64,000 bases of DNA, taken from Progne subis subis. Lineage: Eukaryota > Chordata > Aves > Passeriformes > Hirundinidae. The stretch covers positions 4,844,501-4,908,500 of the forward strand of contig JAKJHU010000024.1 of the NCBI GenBank assembly GCA_022316685.1, given 5' to 3'. This document shows, in pieces, positions 1 to 15,000 of this stretch (position 1 is its first letter; each line of letters opens with the position of its first letter). Under the pieces are notes generated by a model. The model searched no databases. It had not been told where the DNA came from and saw nothing but the letters and a program-made list of their open reading frames with translations. Position numbers and translations under genes: made by a program.

Positions 1-3000
1 TCACATGAATGTAATCCAGCATTTCCAGGATCTCTTCTTCTGAATAGAAACTTTCAAAGAAACTGTAAAATTGCATTCAATTTGAATAACATCAAGCATA
101 AAGAGGTAATGAGTGAGTTTCTGTGAGAAAAGAACTCTTTTAGAAGATTTTATGTTAATATATTAACGGTACATGAGATTCCCGAAGTCACTGTTTGCAT
201 ATACAATGTACATGTGGAAAGTCAACCAGAACTAGGAGCAGATATTTAAATTTATGAAGCTTGACAGCTTCTTCCACATCAGTAAGCTGCTCTGTCTTCA
301 CATTACACTCTCTCCTCCCACACTCAGAACAACATCTCACTTCTGTAAGCAGCACTGCTGCTGGGAGAGGTAGCTGAGAAAACTGAAGTAAGAAATGTCT
401 CCCAGCTGAGAGTCTCATTTTCCCGGTTGCTTTCCTGATTTATTTTGCACATCAGAAGCCCAGCTCTCCTAAGACCTTCTTCACTTGCTCTCTCCAACAA
501 AACCTCAGAACCAAAAATCCCTTGACTGAGGCTTTCTCTCCTGTCAAGTCCCCAGCCTGGTTTTCCAACAGCCCAGTGCCCCAGTAATTCCTCCGCAGTA
601 TCCCCAGGTGCAACACAGCGGCTGAGTGTGGTGTAGGTGCTGACTGGAATACAAATATCATGTACCACTGAAAACACATAAAATGCACCCACACAGAATA
701 AAGGTGATAAGAATACATAACAAAACCCATGAAAAAAATCCCTAAAGGAATTATATTTCTGTCTTTTTTAGTGGACAAGGGGCTGGTACAACTCTGACAT
801 CCTCCATAAGTTTTGACTATTATAACAACTAAAAACTTCTCAGTAATTTTAACATGGTAGCAATCTGCTTCAGCTGTTACTCTCACTAAACATAATTCAA
901 TGCAAGTCAGATACCAATATATCCAATTATGTGCAAAACTGTAAATACATTTAAAGCACTGGCACCAGGTTGAGTGGAAATTCAGTTTTCTAAGTGTCAA
1001 TATAAATGTACACAGGTAAGCAAAGAGAATACAAAAGCCTCTCCTACACAGGCTAAAAGTGTGTGTGTGTTTAAAGAGATTTACCAGCTTTTTATTTCTT
1101 TCCTTTTGATGTTAGACTTGAAAAAAAGCAGTCACTCACACTTTATTGCCTCATCTGAGAGCATTTGAATCTGGCCAAACAGAATAGCTTGTGCAGTGAC
1201 TGTTAGCATATGTTTAATGAAGTGCAGCAAAAGTTTAAATCTAAAGTTTAGAATAACTAGTCAAAGTGCAGAAGTACAGAATTAAAACTATTGCTCCATT
1301 TCAACTACAGTCTGATTACTTTTACCTCAAGGTCCTACTCCTGCAACCCGTGATTACACCAATAACCTCTTTCTTGGAAAATGTCCCCTTGGACTTGCAG
1401 CTGAAGTCATTATTCAGATAAATTACCCATTGAGTTGACCTGTATATATGGATTTTCTCCCAGGAAAAAAAAAAACCCAATACTTAGAATGATAGTATAT
1501 AATTCAATATTTGTAGAAGTGCCTTAAAACATGCCCTTAGACTCCTTAACTTTACATAGATTACACTGTGCACCCTAAATAACAGGTGAAGTATTTTGCT
1601 TTAACATAAGCAGTTATAATGAAATGTGGGCTTCCAGGCTCTACTTGAAGTCATGGCTAATAAAACTAGCTGTGTATCTCAGCTCCCAATAAGCAAAGGA
1701 AATGAGGAAGGATATGATGCACATTTTACAGACAAGAAACTGAGGCTTGGAATAATAAGGACTCCCCAAACACACCATAGAGCTCATCTCTAACACCAGA
1801 TCCCTTGGCCTCAAAGATCTTTAATTTCCCCTGTTTTCCCTCATTTAATAATTATATTAATTGGTAATTAGATTTGGCAAGAGAAGTTACTGTTTAGTGA
1901 AGTGACAAAGTAACTCTAATACCATCAAATTAAAATATTATAGGAAAGTTTTCATCTCTATTCCCACAGAACTTCAAAATATACTTCTGCTCCCATCAGC
2001 GTACACTGAATGAGAACATAACAGCCTCAGTGGGTCAGAGCAGTTCATTTAGTCTTATCTCCCTACAGCAGTAACCAACAACAGCAAAAGTATTCAAACA
2101 GAGTAAATGTGGAATGATGTTTCCCCTGAATAATCTCCCTCAACTTCCAACAACCCATAATTCTGAGACTTTAATGCTGATTATCTTGCAATAGGCAGCT
2201 TTAATTGTTGAGCGGTGACACCAATTATACAACATGGGAAAAGGACTGTAAACTCATTGCAGCTTTAAAAAGGCATCAAAGAAAACTTCAAGGAAGTAGC
2301 AGAATATTTCCCCTTTTTTGCCTCTTACAGCTCGCTTTTATAGAGTTATTTTTCATATATTAGTAGGAAAATCCAGAGCTAATCCAGGTCTTATTAGTAC
2401 TGAAAGGTATTATCACCAAATTGTACAGCTGTTTTAGAAAGCATATGTTTATGTGCTATTGAAGGTGCACCACAAATACTCAACAGATGTAATAAACAAC
2501 GCTCTAGCTATAAGGGAAAATAGGTTTTTTTTATACTCTAATAACTGACTAAAAATGTAAGGTATGGCCACTGTTGATAAGGAAACAGACCATTTTAGCA
2601 AGGGATGGAAAGGAGGTCTAATGGTAAGAGAAAGAAGGAAATGTGACAAGATAGAAAAGAGGATGAAACTTCCGAAAATTAGTCAAAGAATTTCAGCATA
2701 AACAGTATGCAATAATAAGTAATTAATCATATATTTGGCCACAATAACAGAGTAACTAAACATGATATGGTATTCTTTAATCCCATTATGTATTGACCAA
2801 ATTTTGTGTATTAACTCCAACACAAACTTTGCATGACACATAAGATACAACCACAGACTTCAGAAAGATAAACCATAAACAGCTGCAGGTAAGAATTGCA
2901 AATTATGTCACTATTAGAAGCATACTGCAGTCTTATCTGAATGATTATAGCATTGAGAGACTGATGGTTAATCTTATAAGTAGAGCTTTATTCCATAAAG

Positions 3001-6000
3001 CTCTACCTCAAACCACCAAAGATCTGAGGAAACAGAGTATCAAACTTGTGTTTGAATTCTGCTTTGAATTGCTAATAATGTTTTTGCAGCATAAGTAACC
3101 AGTAAATTAGTATTCTCCAGAACAACCCTTTATGCTCTTCCAAGTCCTGCCAAACAGCCATTAACCACAACAGCATCTAAACCCGAACAACCCACAGCCA
3201 GCTCTGATCCTGCCGGTGCTGACCCCTCTCTTCTCATTGTTCTGGTTTTACACATCTGCTGCACCCACCTGCTGCCTGCTTGTACATAGACTATAAACTC
3301 TCTGGGACAGGGATCCTGCCTTTGTTCTATGTTTGTACAACATCTGCCACCTAGTAACTCACTACAAACTGATTACTTCTCACTGAAGAGAAAAAAATAG
3401 ACATAATTGTCTAAAGAGAAGTGCGGTTCTGCTTTCTCTTTCTCCTTCATGATCAAACATATTCTATAAAATGTTTTTCAAGCAGATACATTACTCATTT
3501 CATTTTCCCAGACACCATGAGGCAATTCAGAAGGCCACTGTTTCACATACTAAGAGTACTCAAATTACTGTAATTATTTTGCACTGCAACTCTCAGGATT
3601 CAAAGAGCTTAAAATGAAAAATAGCATGAACTGGAATACCATTTTAACATGAAAATGGTTCTTGCGACAAAAGGAGATGAATATTGGCTGGAGTTTCAAA
3701 AATCCATCATGCATTACAAATTATGAAAATAAAAATATTTATCTCTGCACTTGGCACCCCTGAAAGTAAAACCAGTTTCATGTATGTGATAATGGGCAGA
3801 AGTCAAAAGTCAAGTCATGCAAACTTAATCTCAGTCTTTGACAGTAGCTTCTTATAAAATTACCTACACTTAAAGGGAAAATAAGACTGAATCATTTTAT
3901 TGTCAATGTGTTATTCTCCATCCATTCTGTTCAAGAACACACCATCCAGAAAAGCAGGAAAAAATCTAATATTTGGGTTAGCATAGTAATCACAGGCAAA
4001 TTATGCCTGTCTGTAACAGTCCTTCATACTCACAGATCCTCCACTTTGTATTTTTACTTTGTTATTAAATGTTCCAGGAAGCCCCTAATAAGGATGATGC
4101 GAATATTGCTTATATTACATTCCATATACCCTTAGTGTCTTTGTCTTCAGCATGTGCAAGAAACTTATGTAACAAATGAAGGATATTTGCATACATAAGG
4201 TAAAGAATTCCCCCTATGTAAGGCAAGGTTAGGGTGCACGCCTTACTAGAAGTAAATTCTTCATGCACATATATAACTTCTATTCTGTATTCTCCTACTC
4301 TTATTTATTTATTGGCACCTTGCTTTATCCATGACTGTAAACTGATGACCAATGTCCTATTTTTCAAGCTTGCCCTTCAAGACTTGTTATTTTTACATTA
4401 GAACAGAGTAAAAGACAAGAAAAAGTCATTATACAGAAACCAAATAAAGTAAGTCACATGTGTCTCCATTTCAGCACATCGTTGATTTTCCCCAAGTGCC
4501 TTCATAACTTGATATCATGTTTATTGCTCCTCTTTCTTTCCAGAGAAGTCCTTTTGATGTAAAGCTTATCTTAAAGAAATACATGGTCTGAGAGAAGATG
4601 TGGGACCTACTTAGGCTGATGTAGGATTACTAAGAAAACAGTACACAGAAACCATAAAAAAATGGTGAATCATGGAAACTTTCATTGCTTTGACTACTTG
4701 TCATGTTTCAGGTGACATGTACTCAGATCCTTTTTTTTTAAAGTTAAAGTGAAAAAATTTACATAGACCCTCTCACCAATAAGAACAGAGTACCACTCTA
4801 AGCTTTTTATATCTTAACATATCTTTTCTTGTTTTATTGATCATCTGCTTAAGCTAAGTGAAAGAATTTACCAAGGAAACGTCATTGCCCTCAACACCCT
4901 TGTCTTGGCAGTCATAAACAAAGATGTCTTCACACTAAAAAATGTCATCTCTAGTGAAGTCTCAGGAGTTCCATCCTTCCAAGGAAAATATAATAAATAT
5001 TCTTAAAACACTTCCACATACTAGAAAATAAGCAGCTTAATGAGAGATAAACACACATTATATATACTTTGTATAAAGGAAACATAGTTTTCCTTCACCA
5101 TTGTCTTCCTTAGTAAGCCAGTAATTGCTACATTTAACTTCAGAAGCCCGTCTAAACAAGTGTGGCCTGGAAAAGGCAGACAGACTTCCCTGTATAGAAT
5201 ACATTGCCAGATATTTCCTTGCATTCATATTTGAGGGAACTCCAGCTGGAGATCTCAGCTGAGGTAGAATGTCAGAGGAAAGAGGTAATTTCTTCAGTGG
5301 GCTTCTTTTGGGCTTAAGGTACCCCAGTGAGGGGAAAAAGGCTTTCCATCATTGTTTAGATCTAACTGGCACTGCTGAATCAGATTTATCAAATCCACTC
5401 TTCATCTCACAGATGTATAAGAATTCCTTTGAAGATATTTATTCTTTAAGGCACAAAATGGACCTAGCTCCCGTGAAAAGCAATAATACACTTCCATCAA
5501 AAACAGGAATATAGCCACCCTAAATTCCCCAAACTGCATCTTACCTGCCTCACATTAACGTGTATCTATATTTGGAGGGGAAAAAAAGTCTCTCAGCAGC
5601 TAGATAAATCTCTTTATAGCAAAGCTGAAGTGAGTTCATACCTGATACAGACAGAATAACACAGTACCACAGGGAATGCATTTTTTTGGGGGGGGTTCAT
5701 AGGAGCACATATCTCCACATCCATAAGTTGGGTAGGTAATGCCTTGGCTGTGATGGATCCCAGCACTTTGCATCCCACAAGTTTGCAATGACCCTGTAAA
5801 ATTACTTCCCATCCATCTGAAGTTCCAGAGGCAAGAAACATTTCTGACAAATAATCAGGACCTGGCAGCAAGTCTAATAATGTAGTGCCAGGTTTAAAAT
5901 GCTGCAGTTATCAGTCAGTCACACCACAGAGCAGGTCATGCATAGCAAAGAGCTGCTTTATTAGCTTGAAGGAACATGCAGCATGTATAAAATGATAGAA

Positions 6001-9000
6001 TGCAACTACTGAGCAGAACCCAGAGCTAAAGCAAAACCCCCATCATGGCCCAGATAACGTGTGCCATTCACAATCTTACTGGAGATCCATCCTAAACAGC
6101 ACAAGCTTGAGAAAACAATTAGGAAGTCATCCACACTGAAAACTGAATTTTGTCTTCTGTCTTGGGCTGAAGAGAAGAAATAGACAAGGAAGAAATTGAT
6201 ACACTTCCCTGAAACTGCAAATCATTAAAATAAATAAAGAAAGAACTTTTCTTAGGTAATTTTTCACACTAAGACAGTGACCCTTGTCCTTTTCCAAAAC
6301 AGACCAAAGCAATTCTCCTGAAAATACCAGCCCAATGCAGGCCTTTTATTATTCAAAAAGCATAAAATGGTTGTTAAGAAAGGAATGCATCCTTCAGGGA
6401 TATAAAAAGGAATGACTAGAGGCCAGGGGCCTCTTTTACTAGCAAGCAAAGGACAGCTGCAATTCACTCTTGTTGGGCTACTTGGTGCAAACTAGACATC
6501 TTCATAAAATGCATTGTATACAGTGCTAAGCATTTATGAGGTGACCTGTCTCCATAGAACAGTCCTGGGTCTTCATAGCACTTTGCTATAAGTTTCAATA
6601 ATCCTTTTAAAAGAATTGTTAAGATGATGGCAAGCGCTAGATCTTAGGAGGCTTTTGCTACAATTCCCTCTTGTTTGTTGCAAGGAAAACAATGAAAAGT
6701 ATTCAAACAGCTGAACAAGAAGGAAAAAAAAACCACACATAAAAAATTCCAACTTGTTCTGTCTCACTTGATATAGCAATGGATACAGCAATGCCAAATT
6801 TGTGACTCCTTATGCGTGACCCAAATGTTGGACAATATTTATAACTATCAAGATATTGACAACATATCAAGGAAATATTAAAAACTCACAACTTTATATT
6901 TTCAGGATGCATTACAGTCAAAGGTATCCATGCTACAAATTCACTTTCCTTCTGCTTAATTTAAAAACACTATTTCAGATTCCAATGTGATGCAGAATTT
7001 TTTCCACCTGAAACAATATAAGGTGGCAATTTGTCCCCTGCTCCTCCCTACATCAGCACACCTGAATCCCTGGGCTCTGTGAATGTGGAACTAATATCAC
7101 TGCAGTAGAACAAAGATAGGGAGAAATCTTCCAAGCCAACACAGGGTCATCACAGAAGGGATGTTAACAGTAAATAGGAAATGCATCAGAACCAAGGGTG
7201 GAACATTAGAACATTACCCACATCATCTGATGGTTTGTTTTTTTTTTCTTCTTTGTGGGCAGAAAAAAATAGCTACATAATAGATCTGATTGCCTTGAAA
7301 TTGATTGCAACTACTACCCCCAACTCCTTGTTTCCCTTACCAGCCATTCCAGCACCCTGAAACCTGTGTTGCTCAATCCTTCCCACAGCTCCTTGCTTTT
7401 CTCTCAGCAGTGCCAGCCTCAGTCTCATTGATACCCTGCTTTAACTCCGTGTCACCGACTGATGAGCATCATACAAGTGACACCACCAGAGCACTCAGAG
7501 CACTCACTGTTGAGGGCTTACTCAACAATCATCTGTCATTGGTAAGCACTGGCTGAGCACATACCCATCCTCATGGGAAACAATGCCGAAGAAACAGCAC
7601 AGAGCTATAAAAAGGTTCTGTACTGACACTGAGTCCCTTCATGCAGAAAAGTACATTAGACATTTCATGGGCCATGCTCTGCAAAATAGATTAAAAACAG
7701 TATTTAATAGGCAAGATGAGTATTTTCAAGTGTAGGCTATAAAGCTAGTCATCTTCAATTGCACTGAGGACTTGAAAGAAGAAGCCTAAACTTCTGAAAT
7801 GCTGAGAACCATCTGCTCTTATTGGCCTTAGTAGCTTAGTAGTTATGGAAAAGAAACTGTTTAATTAGATGCCTTGGCATCGGCCTGATTGGTTAACTTT
7901 TGACTGCATAAGTTTAAAAAAAAAAGAGAAGTGACCAAAGTAGAACGATCTCACATTCAAAGAAAACATTGCTTCCATTCACCATTTGGCCTTCTCCACA
8001 TCCTTCATTTAGCTCCAGAATAACTATAAAACAAAACTGTCTCTTTTCCCCTGTCTAATTCAATAATATTGGTAAAACTTTACGTGCTGAAATGACAACT
8101 TTTTTTTCCCCTCCAGGAAGAAGCAACACCAAAACACAAAATTTGATATTTTTGCTCCTTGGTAGAACTATCTGTATCATGGACTGAAATATATACAATC
8201 AAAGTAATACCTCAGACTACTGTATTTGCGTGTCTCTATCACAAAATGAAGGGCAATGTGGAGATATCTAAACCAGCAGAAGCACTCTTGGGATATATGA
8301 ATTGTGCAGTGAAGCATCATAAAGTCCTACTATTATTCTACTGCACCTAGGCTAAGATCTGCCATCAATCCAGGCTTCCTGGCTCATTCTGCTGTGGCCA
8401 CACCAATTATATTATGCTTTATTACTGTGAACACATGTCTTTGATTCCTCTGGAGGGAGCTCGCTCAAACTTGCAAAGAAACTAGTAAAGCAAGAATGAA
8501 ACTCTAAATGTAAGAAAGAACAGCTTTTAAACACGCAGCATTGCTCTTAATACCTTGTGTAGAACTGTACTTTTGAAGTGCACACAAGCAAGAAACATGG
8601 TGGGTTTGGAGGGAGTGGGTTTTTTAATGCTACTGCAGTTCTAAGGGAAGTTGAGCTTAGATTTGAAGCTGCTACCTGGAAAGGTCAGTCTGAACTACTG
8701 GCTGTATATGCCACATTTTAAATTGTATTTGCTAAACAAAAATTTGAAGCCCTAATCCCCAACAGCACCTCTACAAGCTGCCTCAGCACTAACAGCTAAT
8801 AGGGTGATGATGTCTGGAATCTACAAGCTTAATAAAATGCATTTACATGGTCTTGAGTGAAAAGCTGTCTCTGTGTTAAAAACCAGTAAACTTTGAGGTG
8901 TATCTGTCATTTCCCATCATCTTTTGGCACAAATGCTTGGGTTCCTTTCCAAAGGAGAGGAGCTTTGGCTGGGAAATGTGACACTGTCTGACAGGATTTA

Positions 9001-12000
9001 AGAGGGAACATCAGAAACAAGACAGAGCTGGGCACAGGAGAGCGCATCTGCCCTCCAACAGACACTAGCCATTCCACTGCTTGGCTGTGAATAAGTCAAT
9101 CTCCCTGGCTGGTAGCTCTGGTCAAGAAACAAGATTAGCACCTATGCCAATCAAGATAAAGATGAAGAATATTTCAAATAAGTTTTGATAATGTCAAAAG
9201 ATAATTTTAACTCAGCTGCTCATTGAGTCTTAGAAAAAAAGCCTATTATAGAATGACATAGCTTCGTGCTTGAATAAATTGTTAATTTAATGAGTCATAC
9301 CAGCATACCTAGCTTTTAAACAGCAGTATTTACCAGTGAATCATAAAGTGATTAACAAGTCTTTATTGTTTGTTTTGCCCTTGAGAACACAGGTTCTCAA
9401 AGACACATCATGCATTATTACCTTTGGGTACATTTTAGGCACATGACAGCTCAAAGACAGATTTTCCACAGATTTTTTCATGTCCATATCCACAGAGTTC
9501 TTTAAACAGATCTGTCTTTCAGGTAAACAGCAGCACTAACAAATGTTTTCTTCTATAGTCTATATTATAGCTGCTGTGTCAGAAGTAGAAACACTCAGTT
9601 ACACTGAAGCACAGTATTCTGAGACAAAAAAAGCACTTCCTTTTTACCAAGGACATGTACTTCAAAATTAACAAAGAATTTCTATTTCAACACAATATGT
9701 ACTTGTTGAACAAAATATGCAATCATATTCCACTGCAGACACCGAATATATTTTTGTTCCTGAAAAAAATAATCTTTTTCTGGTGGTGCATCCTTCCCTC
9801 CTTTCCATGCTGCTTTGTGATCTGAGAAACTCTTAGGCTCAGCCTTGATGAACCCGTGCCTGTCTCATTCATGGAGATACAACTATTTGTGAGTGTACTG
9901 CAAACCACGTAAGGAGATGGTCCTCTTGATAAAAAAGGATTTTTTTTTCTCATCCTTTCATTGCCTAACTCAGCTCACTAAATATTTCCTTGAATGATTG
10001 CAATTACACAACTGCTAAGAGGGGGGAAAGGAGAGAAGATGACAGTTGATTTTCCTCAGAGCAACTGGCACAACATTGTGTTTTGCATTTGTCACCAAAA
10101 CAGTGTTGAAATTGAAAACAAAATTTCAGGACATTTGATACTGAAATAATTCCTTTCTAATGCTGTTTCTCAAAGAATTGACACTGCAGCAAAAAGGAAT
10201 ATTTCTATATTATTACAGCTTCAGCACGAATTCATTTGCAGGTAGGAGCTCTATCCTTGTCTCTTCAAAGTTTTTCTTCCCAGGTTTTATAGAATGATTC
10301 AATGTAAGAATCCAGGTTAAGATTATACAATTCCCTGTCCATAGAAAATTCATGTGTCTAAATAGCTTTAAATTCTTTAGCACCAGCTGTTCTCTTACTG
10401 GATTTCTGTCACCCTTTTGATCCTCAGTCTGTTGCTCTAAACAATGCTTTGCTGCGGTTCTCTTCAGTAGGGAATATCAGAGAACCCACAGCTTGGTCTT
10501 GTTTCCACTCCTTTCCAAACACAGCACGTCTGTAGTTTTTTCCCCATAGGAAGAAGTGTAAAGCAATTTTAATACAGAGTTGGTTCCATTTGCTTTTTTT
10601 GAAAGAATTTTTTTTCTTTTTTAATCTTTCTAGTCACATAGAATACCCAGTTCCTCCAAAGGCTCATGTTTAGTGAAGTAGAAGATTACAGACAGTTTCC
10701 AAATCTCTGCTCCCTAAACCTGCAACAAGAAGTACAGTCTGGACTGGAAAACACCTCACTGATGTTGTTGCCATGGCAAAGCTTAGTATGAGTTTAGAGA
10801 CTGGGCATGCGGCCAAGAAGAAAATGAGGCGAGCTGACACATGACATTTCCCCCTTTGTTTTTTTCATATAATTTGCTTTCTGCAGCTCATCTCAAGAGC
10901 ACAAGAAATGTTTCAGCTTCAATTATCTCCACAGGAGCTTCATTCCCCCCCTGCTTTTTTTATTTTGCTCTAAGACAACAATCGGAGCTATTGTGACTTT
11001 GCAATTTTTTCCTCCAATTCCCAAAGAATTACATACATTCCTTGCAAATAATTCCTAAAAATATTGTTAGCATATGTGCTGTTGATTTCCTCTTTAATAA
11101 AAGAAACTAGACTTGAAGATGGGAACCCAAATCTAATGTCTTCTTATCAACTACAGTTTAATTTGATAGCCAGTAAGGACAACATTTTCAGGGGAAAAAG
11201 AAAAAGAAAGTACCAGCATATTGTAAGACACAGATTGCTTTTTTGGTTTATCATTCTAAACTGAGGTGACAAGCCTTGTCACTTATTGTATCACTGTTTA
11301 AGTCCCATCATTTTCAGCCAGTGTCCGGCAAGGTTGGTGTAACCTGATTCAGCAATTGCAACCAGTTAACTTTAACATAAGCTGTATAGTAAAATTCAAA
11401 TATCTTCAAATATAGAGACTCCGTGTAAGTATAGAGCCTCCAAGCCCTCAGATATTGTGAACTTGGCCAAGGCCATCACTCCACAGGGGGCTCTGGCTGG
11501 CACAAGGAGTTGGTGGCCACTGCCAGCACAGTCCTGGAGCAGCCCTGGCCCAGGTGGGGCCAAAGGTTGCCCTCCGTCAGTGCTGCTGTGCTGTCTGCTG
11601 TGTTCTACAGAGGCCAGCCTCCTCTTTCACTTCCTAGCCCCAAGACACTCCAGCAGAGCTTTTAGTGGTCACACAAGCACAGCCTGCAGAATACAGTACC
11701 TTCTGCTTCTGAGTCCTGTTGGCATTCTGCCACAATTCCAGAAAGCTTCTCTCCTTTGGATAGCAATGACGCTCAAGGTTAAACACATCTGAAATCAAAG
11801 CCCTAGTCTGCTACAACAGAGAGCAAACTGAACTTAGCATCTGCTACCTATAACCTGGTCATACATCTTTATTACCACAAAACAAGAAATTCCAGAATTT
11901 TCTTTCAAACATACAGAGGTTTTCATTTTATTCAGATTCCAAAACAAAATCCAGAGTGTCTTTTACAGAAATGAAACCTTGTCTCCCAATTGATTTTAAG

Positions 12001-15000
12001 AAATCCATTTCAAAACAAATAACTTTATGGCAAAAAGGCAAGGTTTGAGTTGTTCCACTGTGTTCCATACCCTCACAGTAATCATAGTGGGAGGCCTAGA
12101 TTTCTAAACTCTTCCCTAAGATGTAGGGTATCAGACATGCCTCTAAGGAGGATTTGTTGCAAACAAATAAACCCTTGGTGAAATGTTCTAAAACTCAGAA
12201 ATACCTTAAACTCATATCCTCAATAGAATAAAATTGTGGGGAAGGAAAGTAATCAGCAGGTTAGTGCACAGCAATAAACTTGTACAGGGGGTGTAAGGTG
12301 GACAATCCTTTGAAATTATGAGAGCCATCAACAGGAATATAAAATTAGGAGGAAATAAAATAGAAACAGGAGGCACTTATTCATGATCTTGAGCTTATAC
12401 AGAGCTGGCAGTTACTATCCTTAACTACAAGGACAGCCATTCTCCTGTCACATGGAAGCAATCACTTATTGGCAAAAGCACCTGTAGGGATGCTATGAGG
12501 AATAACTGCCCACAGGCAGGCATTTCTGACTAGATCAGAAAATTTTTAGTATGAACAGTGACAGTGTTCAGCTGAAATGGCTGAATGTGGACTAAGTTGA
12601 AAAAAGCTCCCTATAACCTGATGTCTTTATGAACATACCACTTCAGGTAGCATCTCTGCAATTGAGAAAATAAACATCCATTCCAAAGATAATCCTCAAA
12701 TTATCATTTTCTCACTTAGTGGATTTATGTGATTTAACATGCAGTCATTTTCTCATTAAGACCTAAATATAAAGTACTTGAACAAGTGATTGCTGTATTC
12801 AAACCATTACAGAGCATTTCTTTCATGGTGTTCCTGCCTGTGGTACCCAGAACACGTAATGATTTGCTTTTAAAAGACAACATGCTGCAGGAGTCAGGCA
12901 TCTTCAAGCTGCTTCACACATCCAGGTGCTGTAGGAGGCAGCTGCCCACTGGGGCCTGGACAGGTCAGACATGAAAGCCAGTCAGCTTTTCTGCAACCTC
13001 CTACCCTGAAAGCAAAGTCACCCACTGCAGATATCCCATCTAAGCTTTACAAAACCTTGACCTTCAATCCTTTAGACTTTCTCTTGCTCTCTCAGAGCAT
13101 GCTTTATCAGATGACCCTGGAGCAATGACAACTAGCCCCACAGCTGCACACATCCTGAGCCAAGGTCACTGCCAAGGGGCCTTGCAGCCTTCCCCAGGGC
13201 AGCTGGAAACTGCTGCATGGGCAGTACACCCACTTCCACAGCTGAAGGAAGGGACCAAGGGCTGTCAAAGCCTGCTGATTAGCTAGCACCAGACAGGTAA
13301 CAAGTGATACCATTTGCTGGGGGGGGGTGGGAAATCCGTTTTAAGAACAAACTGTTCTTCCTTACAGAAATGATGACACATTAAAAAACTGGATTTACAG
13401 AGGCAGTAGATGCTCTTATGTGAAAGTATCCTAAGTGCATCTGAGATTAAAAAAGAAATCAGAGATGGTCAAGTTTTTTCAGTTTACTGTTCACAGGCTC
13501 CACATGATTTACTTGCTAATATATCAAACTGCCACAGGAATAACCATCTCTAAACACCAGCTTGCACACCCAACCTCAAAACTGCCCTTCTTGAAAGTCA
13601 CAAAACCATATAGCTTTCAATGGAAACTAGCAGAAAGTTAATAGCCAGATCTCTTTAAATATAAGTGTATTCTTAATTTTCATTTGCTATGGTAAAGCAT
13701 GACAGACACAGGCTGGCTCATGCAGCTTGTGAAAATCAGAACACTCCCTGAATTCTTAAAGAGCCTTCAGGAGTACCCAAATATTTCTGACACACTGTGA
13801 ATAAATGAAGTTTGAGATTTAACATAAAATGAAGATGTTTTTAGGAATGCCATTTCTATTCCTCATATTCCATGAAGGCATAGGAAATGATACCACATAT
13901 ATCCAACCATAATTTCTAATGAAAGCACTGCAAAATGAATTCCTGGGGGAAGGGGGGTTCCTAAACAACTTATCTTTAATATATTTCATCAAAATAATGG
14001 ATATTCACCTGTCAGAGCAACCTAGGTGACATTGGGGCTTGAGGCGGAAAAGGACAGGACAATACTGTAAAAAGCAAAAGCTTCAAATACCAAGGCACCG
14101 AAAACTAGCAACTGCATTTAAAAGTCCAATCCTACCCTAGTTAGCTAAGACTAATCATAATGAAAACAAACTGAGCTAGGCACTCTGAATTCTTTCACAC
14201 AACTATCTAAAATTACCAGTTAAAACCCTATTTATTAGTGACCACTGTGTTACAAGAGGGTTTTCAGAAGCTGGTACTGGCTGGCGAACAGTACATTAAC
14301 TAAAAACAACTTTCCTAATCAGAATTCATAAAATAATTTGTACAGCTCTATCCTCTAATTAATAACAAACCTCATGTTGAAAGGCTTTCTTCCCCTCATT
14401 TACAGCAAAATGAGATATGGTATTTCAGTGCTGTTCTCAATAGGTAGCCATAATAAATACGTATTGAATAAATAACATACTCTTCCACATAGAGAGAAAG
14501 GCTATTAGTGAGCCAAACATTGAGACACATCTTGACATCAGTAACTAAGAACACAGCCACACTCTTCATCTTTCCATTTTCTTCCCATTTCCATTTTTTC
14601 CCCACTTCCCTGTTCAGTATTCAGGAAAACAGCCTAAAACTTTCAATAAGAATTTCCAAATTGTCCAATGATTTAGGATTACACAGAATAGAATGCTCTA
14701 TTATTCAGATATTTGTATCCTTTTAAGTTATGACTTCACAGCACAAGAAAAGTTTATCCTTGAGGTAGGGTCACAGAAGCAACCTACCCAACAAAGGTGT
14801 TTGGAGGTTATGGGAAATGCCAGGAACATTTTGAAGAGCATGTAATAGACATTAGAAATAAGAAAGCTGCTTGTGCTTTTCTTCTTCCCCCACAAAATTA
14901 TTTCAATGACAAGAAAATCCCTGCTGTTGAGAATAAAAAACTAAGAAGTCAATAGTCAGATAGTCAAAGCAACAAAAATCCTCAGGTTTAAAGTATTAGT

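Noticed and set aside
9381..9400. 8-bp hairpin TTGAGAAC/GTTCTCAA with 4-nt loop
   Set aside because: About one such hairpin per loop size is expected in 64 kb by chance.
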